From Acidimicrobiia bacterium (GTDB taxonomy: Bacteria; Actinomycetota; Acidimicrobiia; Spongiisociales; UBA5794): 34,863 nt of DNA. Positions within the stretch are counted from its first letter, which is position 1. The number at the start of each line of letters is the position of its first letter. This document shows, piece by piece, positions 7,813 through 16,197 of the stretch. The DNA is taken from positions 1 to 34,863 of the forward strand of contig JARFRN010000283.1 in assembly GCA_029287195.1 (NCBI GenBank), written 5' to 3'. The notes under the pieces were generated by a model. It saw only the letters and a program-made list of their open reading frames with translations, was not told the origin of the DNA and did not search any database. A program made the position numbers and the translations under genes.

Positions 7813-8461
7813 CGGCCACGACCCCCGTCTCCAGGACCGGGTAGTTCCGCAGGAAGCGCGCCAGCTTGTAGAACCCAACCGCTGCCACGATCAGTCCGGG
7901 GCCGCCGAACGCAAGCCAAGGGGCCACCCTCGTATCCCACAGAACGTCGGGCCAGATGAGGATCGGCATGGCCAAGCCGACGATCACGCCGTATGCGTAG
8001 AACCGGGGGACGTCGAGCAGATAGGCCATCGCTCCAAGGACGATCATCGAATTGAGGAACCAGAGCAACGGAACCACGAGACCGGCGACGTCGACGTCCG
8101 AATCGGCTCGGTATGCGATGGCCGCCACGACGAAGGCAAGTATGCCGAGTAGCACCGAGCCGAGCAGAACCAATCGGGTCTTGGTGATCTTGCGACGACG
8201 AGCCGGTCCCGGCTTGAACTCGCCGAGGCGGGAGCGGAGCAGGTGGCGTCGCCACAGCAGAAGCGGCACCGTCACCGCGATTGCCAGACCAAGCGTGAGC
8301 AGCATCGACAAGGCTTCGCTCTGCATCTGGTCTGCAAACACCGCCGCAACACCCATGGTGATCAGCATTGCGCCAATGTAGATGTCGAAGATGCCGTCGT
8401 CGTAGAACTTGCGGAACGCATCGCGCTCCAGCGTCTTCAGGTCGGTCAATCCCGTTGTCAT
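7799..8461 (-). CDS. Multi-pass membrane protein partnered with a winged-helix regulator
   Basis: This 220-residue integral membrane protein begins with a soluble amphipathic N-terminus (about 22 residues) and then has six to seven hydrophobic segments. Examples are IYIGAMLITMGVAAVFA, MLLTLGLAIAVTVPLLLW, LVLLGSVLLGILAFVVAAIAY, LVVPLLWFLNSMIVLGAMAYLL, YGVIVGLAMPILIW and WLAFGGPGLIVAAVGFYKL. A basic cytoplasmic loop (GPARRRKITKTR) lies between segments 2 and 3. GGAGG lies 5 nt upstream of the ATG. It overlaps the regulator gene, forming a two-gene unit found in many bacteria. The molecular function is unknown. Confidence 0.8.
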   Translation of the reverse strand: MTTGLTDLKTLERDAFRKFYDDGIFDIYIGAMLITMGVAAVFADQMQSEALSMLLTLGLAIAVTVPLLLWRRHLLRSRLGEFKPGPARRRKITKTRLVLLGSVLLGILAFVVAAIAYRADSDVDVAGLVVPLLWFLNSMIVLGAMAYLLDVPRFYAYGVIVGLAMPILIWPDVLWDTRVAPWLAFGGPGLIVAAVGFYKLARFLRNYPVLETGVVADGEA

Positions 8462-8493
8462 GTCTGCCTCCGCAACGGTTACTCACGGCAAAG

Positions 8494-8512
8494 TACTCTG
8501 CAGTACAGAGTA
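8494..8512. promoter_or_regulatory. Perfect 7-bp palindrome, candidate operator of the winged-helix regulator
   Basis: TACTCTG-CAGTA-CAGAGTA is a perfect inverted repeat with 5-nt spacing, 33 nt upstream of the membrane protein ATG and overlapping likely -10 sequences (TACTCT on the minus strand). Small PadR/HTH_34-type regulators usually bind such A/T-flanked palindromes in their own promoter. The nearest divergent gene, the esterase at 8614, could share it. Confidence 0.6.
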
Positions 8513-8613
8513 AAGCTTCGCAGGTCGCTTGTGAAGTCCTCTTTTTGCCGGGACCAGTGACCGCAGTCGAGGCGACCGTCGACACCCCGTCCCGGTCGGC
8601 ATAAGCTTTCGCC

Positions 8614-9816
8614 ATGCTTGCTGCGAGTCTGCTCTTCATCCTCAGCCTGTTGGGTCTGATCGGCGCGGTGAATGCGCTGCGCGGACCGGCCACCCACCGC
8701 AAGCCCCAATACCGTCCCCCGTGGCTACCGGTTCTACTGACTGCGGAAGCAGTCCCCATCCGAGTTGCCCTCCATGGTGTCTTGGCAGCGCTGCTCATCT
8801 GGGCGGGGGCATTGGATCGATTGGCGGGAAGAATTGGGCTCGTTCTCACCATCCTCACCTGGGTCGGCTATGTCGCCATTCAGTGGCGGGCCGCAAGCAC
8901 CAGGGAAGTGATGGCTGCGGCGTTGCAGGATGTCGGCATCGATCCCGACGGTTTTGCCCATGTCGACTGGCGTCGAGTGCTTGCGGTCTATCCGTACCGA
9001 ATACCAAAGAGCATCATCCGGATCGAGGACATCGAGTATGCACCCGGCTTGCACCTGGACATCTACCGGCGAAGCGATCTCGAGAACCGTCCCCACCCGA
9101 CGCTGCTCTACGTCCACGGGGGATCGTGGCGTGGAGGCAATCGGCGTCAGCAAGGCCGGCCGCTGCTGCACCGCCTGGCGGAACAAGGCTGGATTGCCGT
9201 GTCGGCGTCGTACCCGCTGGCGCCGACGGCCACCTTCCCGGATCAGTTGGTTGCCCTGAAGAGGGCTCTTGCCTGGTTGCGGGAGGAAGGCACCGCCTAC
9301 AGCGTTGATCCGTCATTCATCGCCATCTCCGGCGGCTCGGCCGGAGGCCATCTTGCGGCACTAGCGGCGTTGACGGCGAACCGGCCGGAATTCCAGCCCG
9401 GCTTCGAGGACCAAGACACCGCGGTGCAAGCCGCGGTCCCGGTGTACGGGATATACGACTTCTTGAACCGCAATCGCACCAGAGACGAGTGGCCGATCAT
9501 TCCCCGCTGGGTGATGAAGGTAGATAAGCACGAAGACGAAGAGCTGTACCGCCGGGCGTCTCCACTCGACCAGGTCCATGCCAAAGCACCGCCCTTCCTG
9601 GTGGTCCATGGGGCAGCCGACTCGGTGGTGCCTACCGCCGAAGCTCACCAGTTCGTCGCCGCGCTGCGCGACGTGTCGCACAACGCAGTCGGCTATGTCG
9701 AGGTACCCGGCGCCAATCACGCCTTCGATGCGCTCGACTCGCTGCGTACCCACTACGTCATCAGCGGTGTGCAACGGTTCCTCGAGTCCATCCGGGTCAC
9801 GTCCGATCGGGCCTAG
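8614..9816 (+). CDS. Membrane-anchored alpha/beta hydrolase (HSL/BD-FAE-type esterase)
   Basis: This 400-residue protein has an N-terminal module with about three hydrophobic segments in the first 95 residues, followed by an alpha/beta hydrolase domain. The oxyanion motif is YVHGGSWRGG, the nucleophile elbow is GGSAGGH (GxSxG), the acid is Asp in HGAADSVVP and the catalytic His is in ANHAFD. This is the pattern of the hormone-sensitive-lipase and carboxylesterase groups that cleave short acyl esters. The ATG follows an ATAAGCT box by about 6-8 nt without a ribosome binding site, so it may be leaderless. It is divergent from the regulator pair and 11 nt upstream of hypA, perhaps co-transcribed with it. 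The natural substrate is unknown. Confidence 0.87.
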   Translation: MLAASLLFILSLLGLIGAVNALRGPATHRKPQYRPPWLPVLLTAEAVPIRVALHGVLAALLIWAGALDRLAGRIGLVLTILTWVGYVAIQWRAASTREVMAAALQDVGIDPDGFAHVDWRRVLAVYPYRIPKSIIRIEDIEYAPGLHLDIYRRSDLENRPHPTLLYVHGGSWRGGNRRQQGRPLLHRLAEQGWIAVSASYPLAPTATFPDQLVALKRALAWLREEGTAYSVDPSFIAISGGSAGGHLAALAALTANRPEFQPGFEDQDTAVQAAVPVYGIYDFLNRNRTRDEWPIIPRWVMKVDKHEDEELYRRASPLDQVHAKAPPFLVVHGAADSVVPTAEAHQFVAALRDVSHNAVGYVEVPGANHAFDALDSLRTHYVISGVQRFLESIRVTSDRA

Positions 9817-9827
9817 CATCCGGGCCT

Positions 9828-10253
9828 ATGCATGAACTGGCGCTGGCAGACGCTGTGATCAAGGCCGCGTTGCGCGCCGCCGACGAGGCCGGCATGGACC
9901 GCATCGACAAACTGGTGGTCAAGGTCGGCGAGCTGCAACAGATCGAGAAGGATCTATTCGAGTTTTCGTTGACCAGCGTCCTTCCCACCCAGGACGAGCG
10001 TATCGCCGACGCAGAATTCGAAGTCACCGAGGAGAGGGTTCGTTTTGGCTGCAAAGCCTGCGGGCACGAATACGCCAAGGACGAAGCAGCCCTGGATGGC
10101 GGGGGCGACGCGGACGAGGCAATCCATTTCATCCCCGAGCTATCCCACGCGTTTGCCCGCTGCCCGTCGTGTGGCAGCCCGGACTTCGAGATCCTCGCCG
10201 GGCGAGGCATAACGCTGGAGCGCATAGAAGGAAGCAGCGCCGACGATGGTTGA
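9828..10253 (+). CDS. hypA: HypA-type nickel metallochaperone (archaeal-like form)
   Basis: HypA delivers nickel to [NiFe]-hydrogenase (or urease) with HypB. This 141-residue protein has the N-terminal Met-His-Glu nickel site and a zinc site formed by Cys75/Cys78 (CKACGHEY) and Cys112/Cys115 (CPSCGSPDF). The two Cys pairs are separated by a longer insert (33 residues) than in enterobacterial HypA. The insert and the IHFIPELSHAFARCPSCGS and GRGITL segments strongly recall Thermococcus HypA (from memory). The gene overlaps the next one by 8 bases. No hydrogenase or urease structural genes are in the window. A leaderless start is possible: TAGCAT lies 8 nt before the ATG. Confidence 0.9.
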   Translation: MHELALADAVIKAALRAADEAGMDRIDKLVVKVGELQQIEKDLFEFSLTSVLPTQDERIADAEFEVTEERVRFGCKACGHEYAKDEAALDGGGDADEAIHFIPELSHAFARCPSCGSPDFEILAGRGITLERIEGSSADDG

Positions 10254-10980
10254 GTCGATTGATCCGCGCCCATTCACCATCGAGGAGCGGCTTGCGGGCG
10301 TGCAACGGTTGGTCGGTGTCACCGGGAGCAAAGGCGGCATCGGCAAGAGCGTTGTCGCTGCAACACTTGCCCTGGCCTTGGCCGATCGTGGTGTGAAGGT
10401 TGGTCTCTTCGACCTCGATTTCACATCCCCGAGTGACCATGTCGTGCTCGGGATCGATCGGAGGTTTCCCGAAGAGGAATTCGGAGTCGATCCGCACGTA
10501 GTACATGGGATTCACATGATGTCCGTGGCATTCTTCGCGGGCGACGCCGCAGTGCCTTTGCGAGGAGCGGCCACCACGAGCGCCTTACTCGAGTTGCTGG
10601 CCATAACGAGATGGGGAGACCTCGAGGTCCTGCTGCTCGACATGCCCCCCGGTCTGGGAGACACCAGCCTCGACGTCATCAACCTGGTCCCACGACTCCA
10701 GTTCCTGCTCATCGGCAACGGTTCTCGGGTAGTGGTCGAGAGTGTGCGCCGCGCCGCCGGGCTCCTGTCAGAACTGAATGTGCCGTTGATCGGCCTCCTC
10801 GAGAACATGCGGCGCAGCCAGACAGGAGTCGTTCGCTCCCTAGCCCAGGAGTTCGGCATGCCCTACCTCGGGGCGATCCCCTTCGATTCCGATCTCGAGG
10901 CGGCGCTCGGGAACGTCGGCCGGCTGCGCCGGACGGCGGTATACGGGGCACTCGGCGAACTGGCCGAGTCTCTCAGCTAG
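10246..10980 (+). CDS. hypB: Mrp/MinD-family P-loop ATPase, non-canonical HypB
   Basis: This 244-residue SIMIBI ATPase has a deviant Walker A, TGSKGGIGKS (about residues 26-35), a switch I/Walker A' region FDLDFTSPSDHVVLG and Walker B LLLDMPPGLGD. It lacks the Cys pair of Mrp Fe-S scaffolds and the G-domain features of ordinary HypB GTPases. It closely recalls the Mrp/MinD-family HypB of Thermococcus (SDHVILG, ITRW and DMPPGLGD segments, from memory), an ATPase that raises HypA nickel affinity. The 8-base overlap with hypA supports a functional pair. A general Mrp-like ATPase is the alternative, but the gene context and motifs favour the nickel role. Confidence 0.82.
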   Translation: MVESIDPRPFTIEERLAGVQRLVGVTGSKGGIGKSVVAATLALALADRGVKVGLFDLDFTSPSDHVVLGIDRRFPEEEFGVDPHVVHGIHMMSVAFFAGDAAVPLRGAATTSALLELLAITRWGDLEVLLLDMPPGLGDTSLDVINLVPRLQFLLIGNGSRVVVESVRRAAGLLSELNVPLIGLLENMRRSQTGVVRSLAQEFGMPYLGAIPFDSDLEAALGNVGRLRRTAVYGALGELAESLS

Positions 10981-10985
10981 CCGAA

Positions 10986-11624
10986 TCAGTACCGCTTCCT
11001 GGAGTACTCGAGTGCCCGCTCCATCACCGCTTTTTCTGCCTTGGCCACGCCACCGGCGTCAAACGGTGGTTGCGGGTCATACTCGATCATGAGTTGCATC
11101 GCCTGGGCGGCAGTACTGTCCACGAGGAGTTCGGCCAGGCGCAGTGCCATGTCGATGCCCGACGAGACACCGGCGGCGGTGATGATGCGGCGGTCCAAAT
11201 GCTCGACGACTCGGCTCGCCACCGGCTTGGCTCCGGTGCGCTCCAAGATGTCGTAGGCGCTCCAGTGAGTCGTCGCCTCCAGACCGTCGAGCAGCCCGGC
11301 GGCGCCGAGTACGAGCGCCCCGGTGCACACCGAGGTGGTGAACCGGGTGGTCTCGTGAGCTTGTCGCAACCATGCCAGCACCCGCTCATCGCGCATCAAT
11401 GCTCGCGTACCGACACCGCCCGGAAACACGATGACATCCGGCGCCCGTACCTCTTCGAGAACGGCATCAACCGCCAACCCGAGGAACCCATTGTCGGTGC
11501 GGATGTTGCCGGGTCGGTGGCCGACGAAGACCAGCTCAGAGTCGGGGAGTCGCTGCAGCACCTCGTACGGCCCGACGGCATCGAGTGCGGTGAGTCTGGG
11601 AAAGATGGGGATGGCGATCAGCAT
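10986..11624 (-). CDS. DJ-1/PfpI superfamily protein (isonitrile hydratase-like)
   Basis: This 212-residue protein has the DJ-1/ThiJ/PfpI fold. The nucleophile elbow is TTSVCTGALVLGAAGLLDG with Cys100. An acidic residue near the N-terminus (LDAVGPYEVL; Asp15 or Glu21) is placed as in isonitrile hydratase InhA and the amidase-like domain of GATase1/AraC regulators. There is no DNA-binding domain after it, so it is a stand-alone enzyme. GGGAG lies 4 nt upstream of the ATG. It diverges from the racemase gene with about 68 bases between. Substrate is unknown; isonitrile hydratase, glyoxalase-like or protein-repair roles are possible. Confidence 0.85.
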   Translation of the reverse strand: MLIAIPIFPRLTALDAVGPYEVLQRLPDSELVFVGHRPGNIRTDNGFLGLAVDAVLEEVRAPDVIVFPGGVGTRALMRDERVLAWLRQAHETTRFTTSVCTGALVLGAAGLLDGLEATTHWSAYDILERTGAKPVASRVVEHLDRRIITAAGVSSGIDMALRLAELLVDSTAAQAMQLMIEYDPQPPFDAGGVAKAEKAVMERALEYSRKRY

Positions 11625-11692
11625 TGTTCTCCCTCATTCGGTGCAGTGAGGATAAGGGCTACGGTGGTGTCACTATCACGCGGGAGGCGACG

Positions 11693-12382
11693 GTGAAGAA
11701 GATCGGTCTGTTGGGGGGAATGAGTTGGGAGTCGTCCGTGGAGTACGAGCGTCTCATCAACACCGAGGTGCGCCATCGCCTTGGCGGAGTTCACTCGGCC
11801 GACCTGCTGATCCGTTCCTACGACTTTGCTGAGATCGAGGCATTGCAGACGGCCGGGCAATGGCGTGACGCCGGCGCCCGGCTGGCTGCCGACGCTTGCC
11901 GCCTCCAAGACGCCGGAGCAGAGTTGATCGTGCTGTGTACCAACACTATGCATCTCGTTGCCGACCAGATAGAGGATGCCATCGATGTTCCGTTTCTGCA
12001 TCTTGCCGACACGACGGCGGCAGCGGTGATTGCTGCTGGCCTCGAGACCGTCGCCCTGCTGGGCACCCGCTTTACGATGGAGAAAGACTTCTACCGAGGC
12101 CGGTTGCAGGCCCACGGGCTGCGTGTGATCGTCCCCGAGGAGCCCGACCTGACTGTGGTCCACGACGTCATCTACGACGAGCTCGTCCAGGGTCGAATCC
12201 TCGACACGTCGCGGGCCCGCTACGTCGAGATCATCGATCGCCTCGTCGAGCGAGGAGCGCAGGGAGTGATCGCCGGCTGCACCGAGATCGAGTTGCTCGT
12301 GACCCGGGACGATGTCACGATTCCCTACTTCCCAACCACCCGGCTCCACGCCTTGGCGGCAGTCGAGGCGGCGCTTCCCTGA
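11693..12382 (+). CDS. Aspartate/glutamate racemase family protein
   Basis: This 229-residue protein is of the Asp/Glu racemase superfamily, aspartate racemase branch. It starts KKIGLLGGMSWESSVEYE, and carries the two catalytic cysteines in LCTNTMH (Cys82) and AGCTEIELL (Cys196), so cofactor-independent two-base racemisation is possible. I chose GTG at 11693 because GGGAGG lies 5 nt upstream and the family N-terminus begins there; the open frame runs further upstream but the extra residues do not fit. D-aspartate, D-glutamate or another amino acid could be the substrate. It ends 14 nt before the convergent deazaflavin-family gene. Confidence 0.9.
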   Translation: MKKIGLLGGMSWESSVEYERLINTEVRHRLGGVHSADLLIRSYDFAEIEALQTAGQWRDAGARLAADACRLQDAGAELIVLCTNTMHLVADQIEDAIDVPFLHLADTTAAAVIAAGLETVALLGTRFTMEKDFYRGRLQAHGLRVIVPEEPDLTVVHDVIYDELVQGRILDTSRARYVEIIDRLVERGAQGVIAGCTEIELLVTRDDVTIPYFPTTRLHALAAVEAALP

Positions 12383-12396
12383 GGTTCCGGCAGTGC

Positions 12397-12819
12397 TCAG
12401 ACCCTGGGGGTAAGAATCACAATCGGTATCTGGCGTTCGGTCCTGGCCTGATAGGTCGCGTATCCGTTGTAGGCGTCGAGCACTCGCGGCCATAAGCGCG
12501 CCCGCTCCTCGCTGCCGGCGGTCCGGGCCGACATACGCAGCCGGTCGCCGAGGATCTGAACCCCTACTCGCGGCTCGGTCATGAGGTTCAAGTACCACTC
12601 GGGGTGGTCGTCGCGGCCGCCCCATGACGCCACGATCGCCAGGTCGTCACCATCCGTCAGGTAGAGCAGAGGGATTGTGTGCCGTTTGCCGGTGCACCGC
12701 CCCACGGTTGTCAGCAGCAACATGTCGTTGTCGACGAGCCGTCGCCCGATGATGCCTCGCGTTGCCCTGTAGAGGAGGGTGTGGAGGGTGGACAGGCTCT
12801 TGGCGGCACGGTCATGCAT
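12397..12819 (-). CDS. Deazaflavin (F420)-dependent nitroreductase-family protein (Ddn/DUF385)
   Basis: This protein of about 140 residues has the split beta-barrel of the Ddn/FDOR-B group, which binds F420H2 and reduces diverse substrates. Diagnostic segments are LLLTTVGRCTGKRHTIPLLYL, IVASWGGRDDHPEWYLNL and RLWPRVLDAYNGYATYQ. The frame is open to an ATG at 12894, but that would leave only 3-6 nt to the divergent ATG. The Met at 12819 (MHDRAAK) gives the usual family length and leaves promoter space. No strong ribosome binding site is seen at either. It supports an F420-producing host, as does the LLM enzyme at 25385. Confidence 0.85.
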   Translation of the reverse strand: MHDRAAKSLSTLHTLLYRATRGIIGRRLVDNDMLLLTTVGRCTGKRHTIPLLYLTDGDDLAIVASWGGRDDHPEWYLNLMTEPRVGVQILGDRLRMSARTAGSEERARLWPRVLDAYNGYATYQARTERQIPIVILTPRV

Positions 12820-12900
12820 CGGCGACAGCCTAGGTCCACTGATTTCGGCCAGAACCGACACGACGTCGGAGTCGCTCGTGGCATCTTCTACCATTCAATG

Positions 12901-13311
12901 ATGGCGGTCGACGATGTCGTGCGGGCAGTGGCCGAATCTGCGCTCAGCGTGGACGAGCGGCTCGGGTTCCTGGAGCTATGTGAACCACGGTCCGTGGAAG
13001 AGTTGCTGGCCGACCGTTATCGGGTCGAGGCGCATCGACGGGTCATCGAAAGCGCCGTCGAAAACGGCACCGTCCTCGAAGGGGCGCTGGCCGATCGCCT
13101 CGCCGAAGTGCTGGTGGCCCTTCTCGGGCACGCAGAGAGCTTGTCGTTCCTGGAACGGCGGGTGCTGGCCGGTGCAGTCGAGTATTTTGTGCAGTCCGAC
13201 GACGACGATGGCGATTTCGCCTCTGATCACGGATTCGAGGATGACGCCCGAGTCGTTGCAGCGGTGTGTGAGGCGCTCGGCAGGCCCGACCTCGCCGGTC
13301 TGATCAGATGA
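12901..13311 (+). CDS. Hypothetical small acidic protein
   Basis: This is a 136-residue acidic protein with no motif I recognise. It looks mainly alpha-helical, with alternating Leu/Ala and Glu/Arg stretches (VRAVAESALSVDERLGFLEL, RLAEVLVALLGHAESLSFLERR) and an Asp-rich run SDDDDGDFASD near residue 100. Tandem ATGs occur at 12898 and 12901. A TACCAT box at 12889-12894 ends 6 nt before the second, which fits a leaderless start there. It faces the trkH gene convergently. Codon use resembles its neighbours, so I take it as a real gene. Confidence 0.6.
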   Translation: MAVDDVVRAVAESALSVDERLGFLELCEPRSVEELLADRYRVEAHRRVIESAVENGTVLEGALADRLAEVLVALLGHAESLSFLERRVLAGAVEYFVQSDDDDGDFASDHGFEDDARVVAAVCEALGRPDLAGLIR

Positions 13312-13347
13312 CCTCGTCGTCCGTCCTTGGGGGGAGGCGACCGGTCC

Positions 13348-14799
13348 CTAGCGGCGCCACAGCTCCGGGGTAAACAGCAGGATGACGGGGAAGATCTCGA
13401 GACGGCCGACGATCATCAGGAACGACAGCAGCCACTTGCCGGCGTCGGGTACCAGGGCATAGTTCGAGGTTGGGCCGACGGCAGCCAGACCGGGGCCCAC
13501 ATTGCCCACGGACGAGGCGACGGCTGATGCCGAGGTGACCAGATCGAAACCGGTCCCCGCGATGTCGTTGATTATGCCGAAGGCCAGCGTGCCCGTCATG
13601 AAGATGAACATGTACAGCAGAAAGAAAGACTGCACCGACTCGACGATGGAGTCGGGAACGACATCTCGGCCTAGTCTCACGGGAAAGATGCCCTTCGGAT
13701 GAATCACACGGCGCAGGTCGGCTTTGGAAGCCTGATACAGCACGCCGAGGCGATACGGCTTCATCGATCCACCGGTCGAACCGGCCATGCCCCCTACGAA
13801 CATCAAACCAAGCACCATTATCTGCAGTGCCGCCGGCCACACACCGAAATCTGCAGTGCCGTAGCCTGTGGTCGTTACCAGCGACGTAATCGTGAACAGC
13901 GAGTCGCGCAGGATGTCGAGGATCGCTCCCGACCACGTCCCAATGATGGCAACGATGGTGGCGACGATGATGATCCCGCCGTAGAGGCGAAATTCGGCGT
14001 TCCGCAGGTAGTCGCGCGGCTTGGCGATCGATCGAAAGTGGAGCGCAAACGATGCCCCTGCGATGAACATGAAGAGGATCACCACCCACTGCGCATAGGG
14101 GCTGAAAGCCGCCATTGAACGAGCATCGGTGCCGAATCCCCCGGTCGACATCGTGGTGAAAGAGTGAGCTACCGCTTCGTAGAGGGTCATGTCGCCGATC
14201 CACAAAAGCACCGCTTCGACGGCGGTGAAGGCCGCATAGACGAACCACAGCCGCTTGGCGGTCTCCCGGAAACGCGGGGTGAGGCGGTCGGGGGTAGGGC
14301 CGGGGGACTCGGCCCGAGCCAGTTCCACACCACCTACACCGAGCAGCGGAAGGATCGCAATTGAGAGCACGATGATCCCCATGCCGCCGATCCATTGGGT
14401 GAACGCCCGCCACAGCAGGATTCCCTTTGCCAGTTCCCCAGGGTCGGGGACTATCGAGGCCCCGGTCGTTGAAAATCCAGCCGCGGTCTCGAAGAACGCA
14501 TCGCTGAAGTCGGTGATCGTCCCTGAGAATAGGTACGGCAGGGTCCCGAAGAAGGTCATCGCAATCCAGGACAAGCCGACGATGGCAAAGCCTTCCCGGG
14601 CCGTCAATGCCGTAGTGTCGCCCTTGCCGAACTGCCAAGCCCAGCCGCCGCTTCCCATGGTTACCGCGGCCGCCAGTGCCATTTGCCACGCATCGGAGAA
14701 CTCCCCGTAGATGAGAGCGACCAGCACGGGCAGCAGCATGGCGACACCGATCGCACCAACGACCGCCCCGATGACCCGGAGGAGACGACGGATCGACAT
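13348..14799 (-). CDS. trkH: Trk potassium uptake protein TrkH
   Basis: This 483-residue polytopic membrane protein is the ion-conducting subunit of the Trk/Ktr K+ transporter. It contains the four pore loops of the superfamily: TTGASIV, STGGFGT, TTGYGT and SVGNVGPG, each with the filter glycine, preceded by M1-P-M2 helices. Other family landmarks are FFETAAGFSTTG and FVGGMAGSTGGSMKPYR. Length agrees with TrkH. It shares one base with the TrkA stop (TGATG), so the two subunits are translationally coupled in trkA-trkH order. The gating RCK subunit is supplied by TrkA. Confidence 0.96.
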   Translation of the reverse strand: MSIRRLLRVIGAVVGAIGVAMLLPVLVALIYGEFSDAWQMALAAAVTMGSGGWAWQFGKGDTTALTAREGFAIVGLSWIAMTFFGTLPYLFSGTITDFSDAFFETAAGFSTTGASIVPDPGELAKGILLWRAFTQWIGGMGIIVLSIAILPLLGVGGVELARAESPGPTPDRLTPRFRETAKRLWFVYAAFTAVEAVLLWIGDMTLYEAVAHSFTTMSTGGFGTDARSMAAFSPYAQWVVILFMFIAGASFALHFRSIAKPRDYLRNAEFRLYGGIIIVATIVAIIGTWSGAILDILRDSLFTITSLVTTTGYGTADFGVWPAALQIMVLGLMFVGGMAGSTGGSMKPYRLGVLYQASKADLRRVIHPKGIFPVRLGRDVVPDSIVESVQSFFLLYMFIFMTGTLAFGIINDIAGTGFDLVTSASAVASSVGNVGPGLAAVGPTSNYALVPDAGKWLLSFLMIVGRLEIFPVILLFTPELWRR

Positions 14800-16127
14800 C
14801 AGCCCGAGAGCTCGCCGACCAGTTGGATCGAGCCTGGAAGCGAGATGACGATGAGTCGATCACCCTCCTCGACCTTGGTTTGCCCCCGGGGCACAAAAGC
14901 TCGGTCATCGCGAATTATGCCGCCGACTATCACATCGTGTGGCAGGTGGATCTCGCGCAGCGTTTGCCCGACGATGTTGCTCGATTTGGCAACCTCTACC
15001 TCGAGCGCCTCGGCTTCGCTGTCCTGGAAAGTCACCACCGAATGAATGCGGCCGCGGCGCACGAAACGGAGGATCTCGTTGGCAGCAGACAGACGTGAGG
15101 AGACGGCACCGTCGATGCCAACGCCGGCGAGCAATGTCACCAGGTCGAGCCGGTGGAACCGGGATACCGCGGTGGGGATACCAACCGCCTTGGCGACCAA
15201 GGATCCGAGGATGTTGATCTCGTCCCATCCGGTCAACGCCAGCGCAGCATCGGCGGTCTCGAGACCTTCACTGTGAAATAGCTTGGGGTCGGTAGGATCG
15301 CCGCAGACCGCCACCACCCGCGGGTTGTCGGTGGCGATGTGACGAACCCGGTCCGGGTCGGGGTCGACCAGCACAGTCTGGATGTTCTTCTGACACAGAC
15401 GTTTTGCGGTGAGCTCGGCGACACGAGTCGTACCGAAGATCACCACCTTGCGCGCCGGCTCCAGGTGGAGGCCCAGCATGTCGAGCGCCTCATCGGCCTT
15501 GTCGGTTTCGACCATGATCAACACGTGATCGCCGGGCAGGATGCGGGTGCCGCCTCGGGCAATGATGGTTTCGCCGTGACGGATGATTGCCGCGACCAAC
15601 CACGACCAACCCTCGACCATGCTGCGAAGCTCGGTAAGTGCCATACCGGCGGCGGGAGCGTCGGGTCCGATGTAACCGCCGACGAGTTCGAGCTTGCCGT
15701 CGGCGAACTCACGAACCTCGGATACGCCACGCTGCCGGACCAGTAGTTCCAGCTCCCGGGCTGTGGCATCTCCCGGATCGATGAGCAAATCGACTCCGAG
15801 GGCAGCTGCCCCGGAGCGGAGCTGGGGATCTTCCACCCGAGCGATACGGCGTGGAGTCCCGATCCTGGCTGCAGCGTGACACGCAAGGACGTTTACCGCA
15901 TCGGATGACGTGACGGCAATGAAGAGATCGGCACGGGCGGCGCCCGCCTCCTCGAGAACCTCCTGGCTCGATCCGTTCCCGGTTATGACTAGACAGTCGA
16001 TTTGCTCTTGTACATCGGTTGCGGTGCGGGGGTTGGACTCGACTACCACCACGTCCTGACCTTCGACCGAGAGACGCTCGGCGAGGTGGGAGCCGACTGC
16101 CCCGGCACCAATCACAACAATTCGCAT
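14799..16127 (-). CDS. trkA: Trk potassium transporter regulatory subunit TrkA
   Basis: This 442-residue peripheral protein has two tandem RCK units, each with a Rossmann NAD(H)-binding TrkA-N domain and a TrkA-C domain. The first starts with MRIVVIGAGAVGSHLAERL (GxGxxG) and acidic VVVESNPR. The second begins around residue 228 with KVVIFGTTRVAELTAKRL, whose GxGxxG is degenerate (GTTRVA), then VLVDPDPDR. TrkA-C parts (ELRSMVEGWSWLVAAIIRHGE; LREIHLPHDVIVGGIIRDD) are also visible. It regulates TrkH in response to nucleotide binding. It is first in the trkA-trkH pair. Confidence 0.95.
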   Translation of the reverse strand: MRIVVIGAGAVGSHLAERLSVEGQDVVVVESNPRTATDVQEQIDCLVITGNGSSQEVLEEAGAARADLFIAVTSSDAVNVLACHAAARIGTPRRIARVEDPQLRSGAAALGVDLLIDPGDATARELELLVRQRGVSEVREFADGKLELVGGYIGPDAPAAGMALTELRSMVEGWSWLVAAIIRHGETIIARGGTRILPGDHVLIMVETDKADEALDMLGLHLEPARKVVIFGTTRVAELTAKRLCQKNIQTVLVDPDPDRVRHIATDNPRVVAVCGDPTDPKLFHSEGLETADAALALTGWDEINILGSLVAKAVGIPTAVSRFHRLDLVTLLAGVGIDGAVSSRLSAANEILRFVRRGRIHSVVTFQDSEAEALEVEVAKSSNIVGQTLREIHLPHDVIVGGIIRDDRAFVPRGQTKVEEGDRLIVISLPGSIQLVGELSG

Positions 16128-16197
16128 ACAGACCTGTCAATCAGAGGAGCCCCAGAGTAATCGGCGACCGGCCGGTCCCGATATCACAGGAGGCCAG

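Noticed and set aside
11618-12625. A 335-residue open frame opposite the racemase gene
   Set aside because: Antisense shadow; the racemase on the plus strand has both catalytic cysteines.
12820-12894. Longer N-terminus of the deazaflavin-family protein from ATG 12894
   Set aside because: It would leave only a few bases to the divergent ATG and adds 25 residues unlike the family start; not fully excluded because leaderless starts are common here.
13304-14908. A 534-residue open frame on the minus strand overlapping trkH
   Set aside because: It is an alternate frame of trkH/trkA with Arg/Gly/Pro/His-rich composition typical of high-GC shadow frames; trkH has clear pore motifs.
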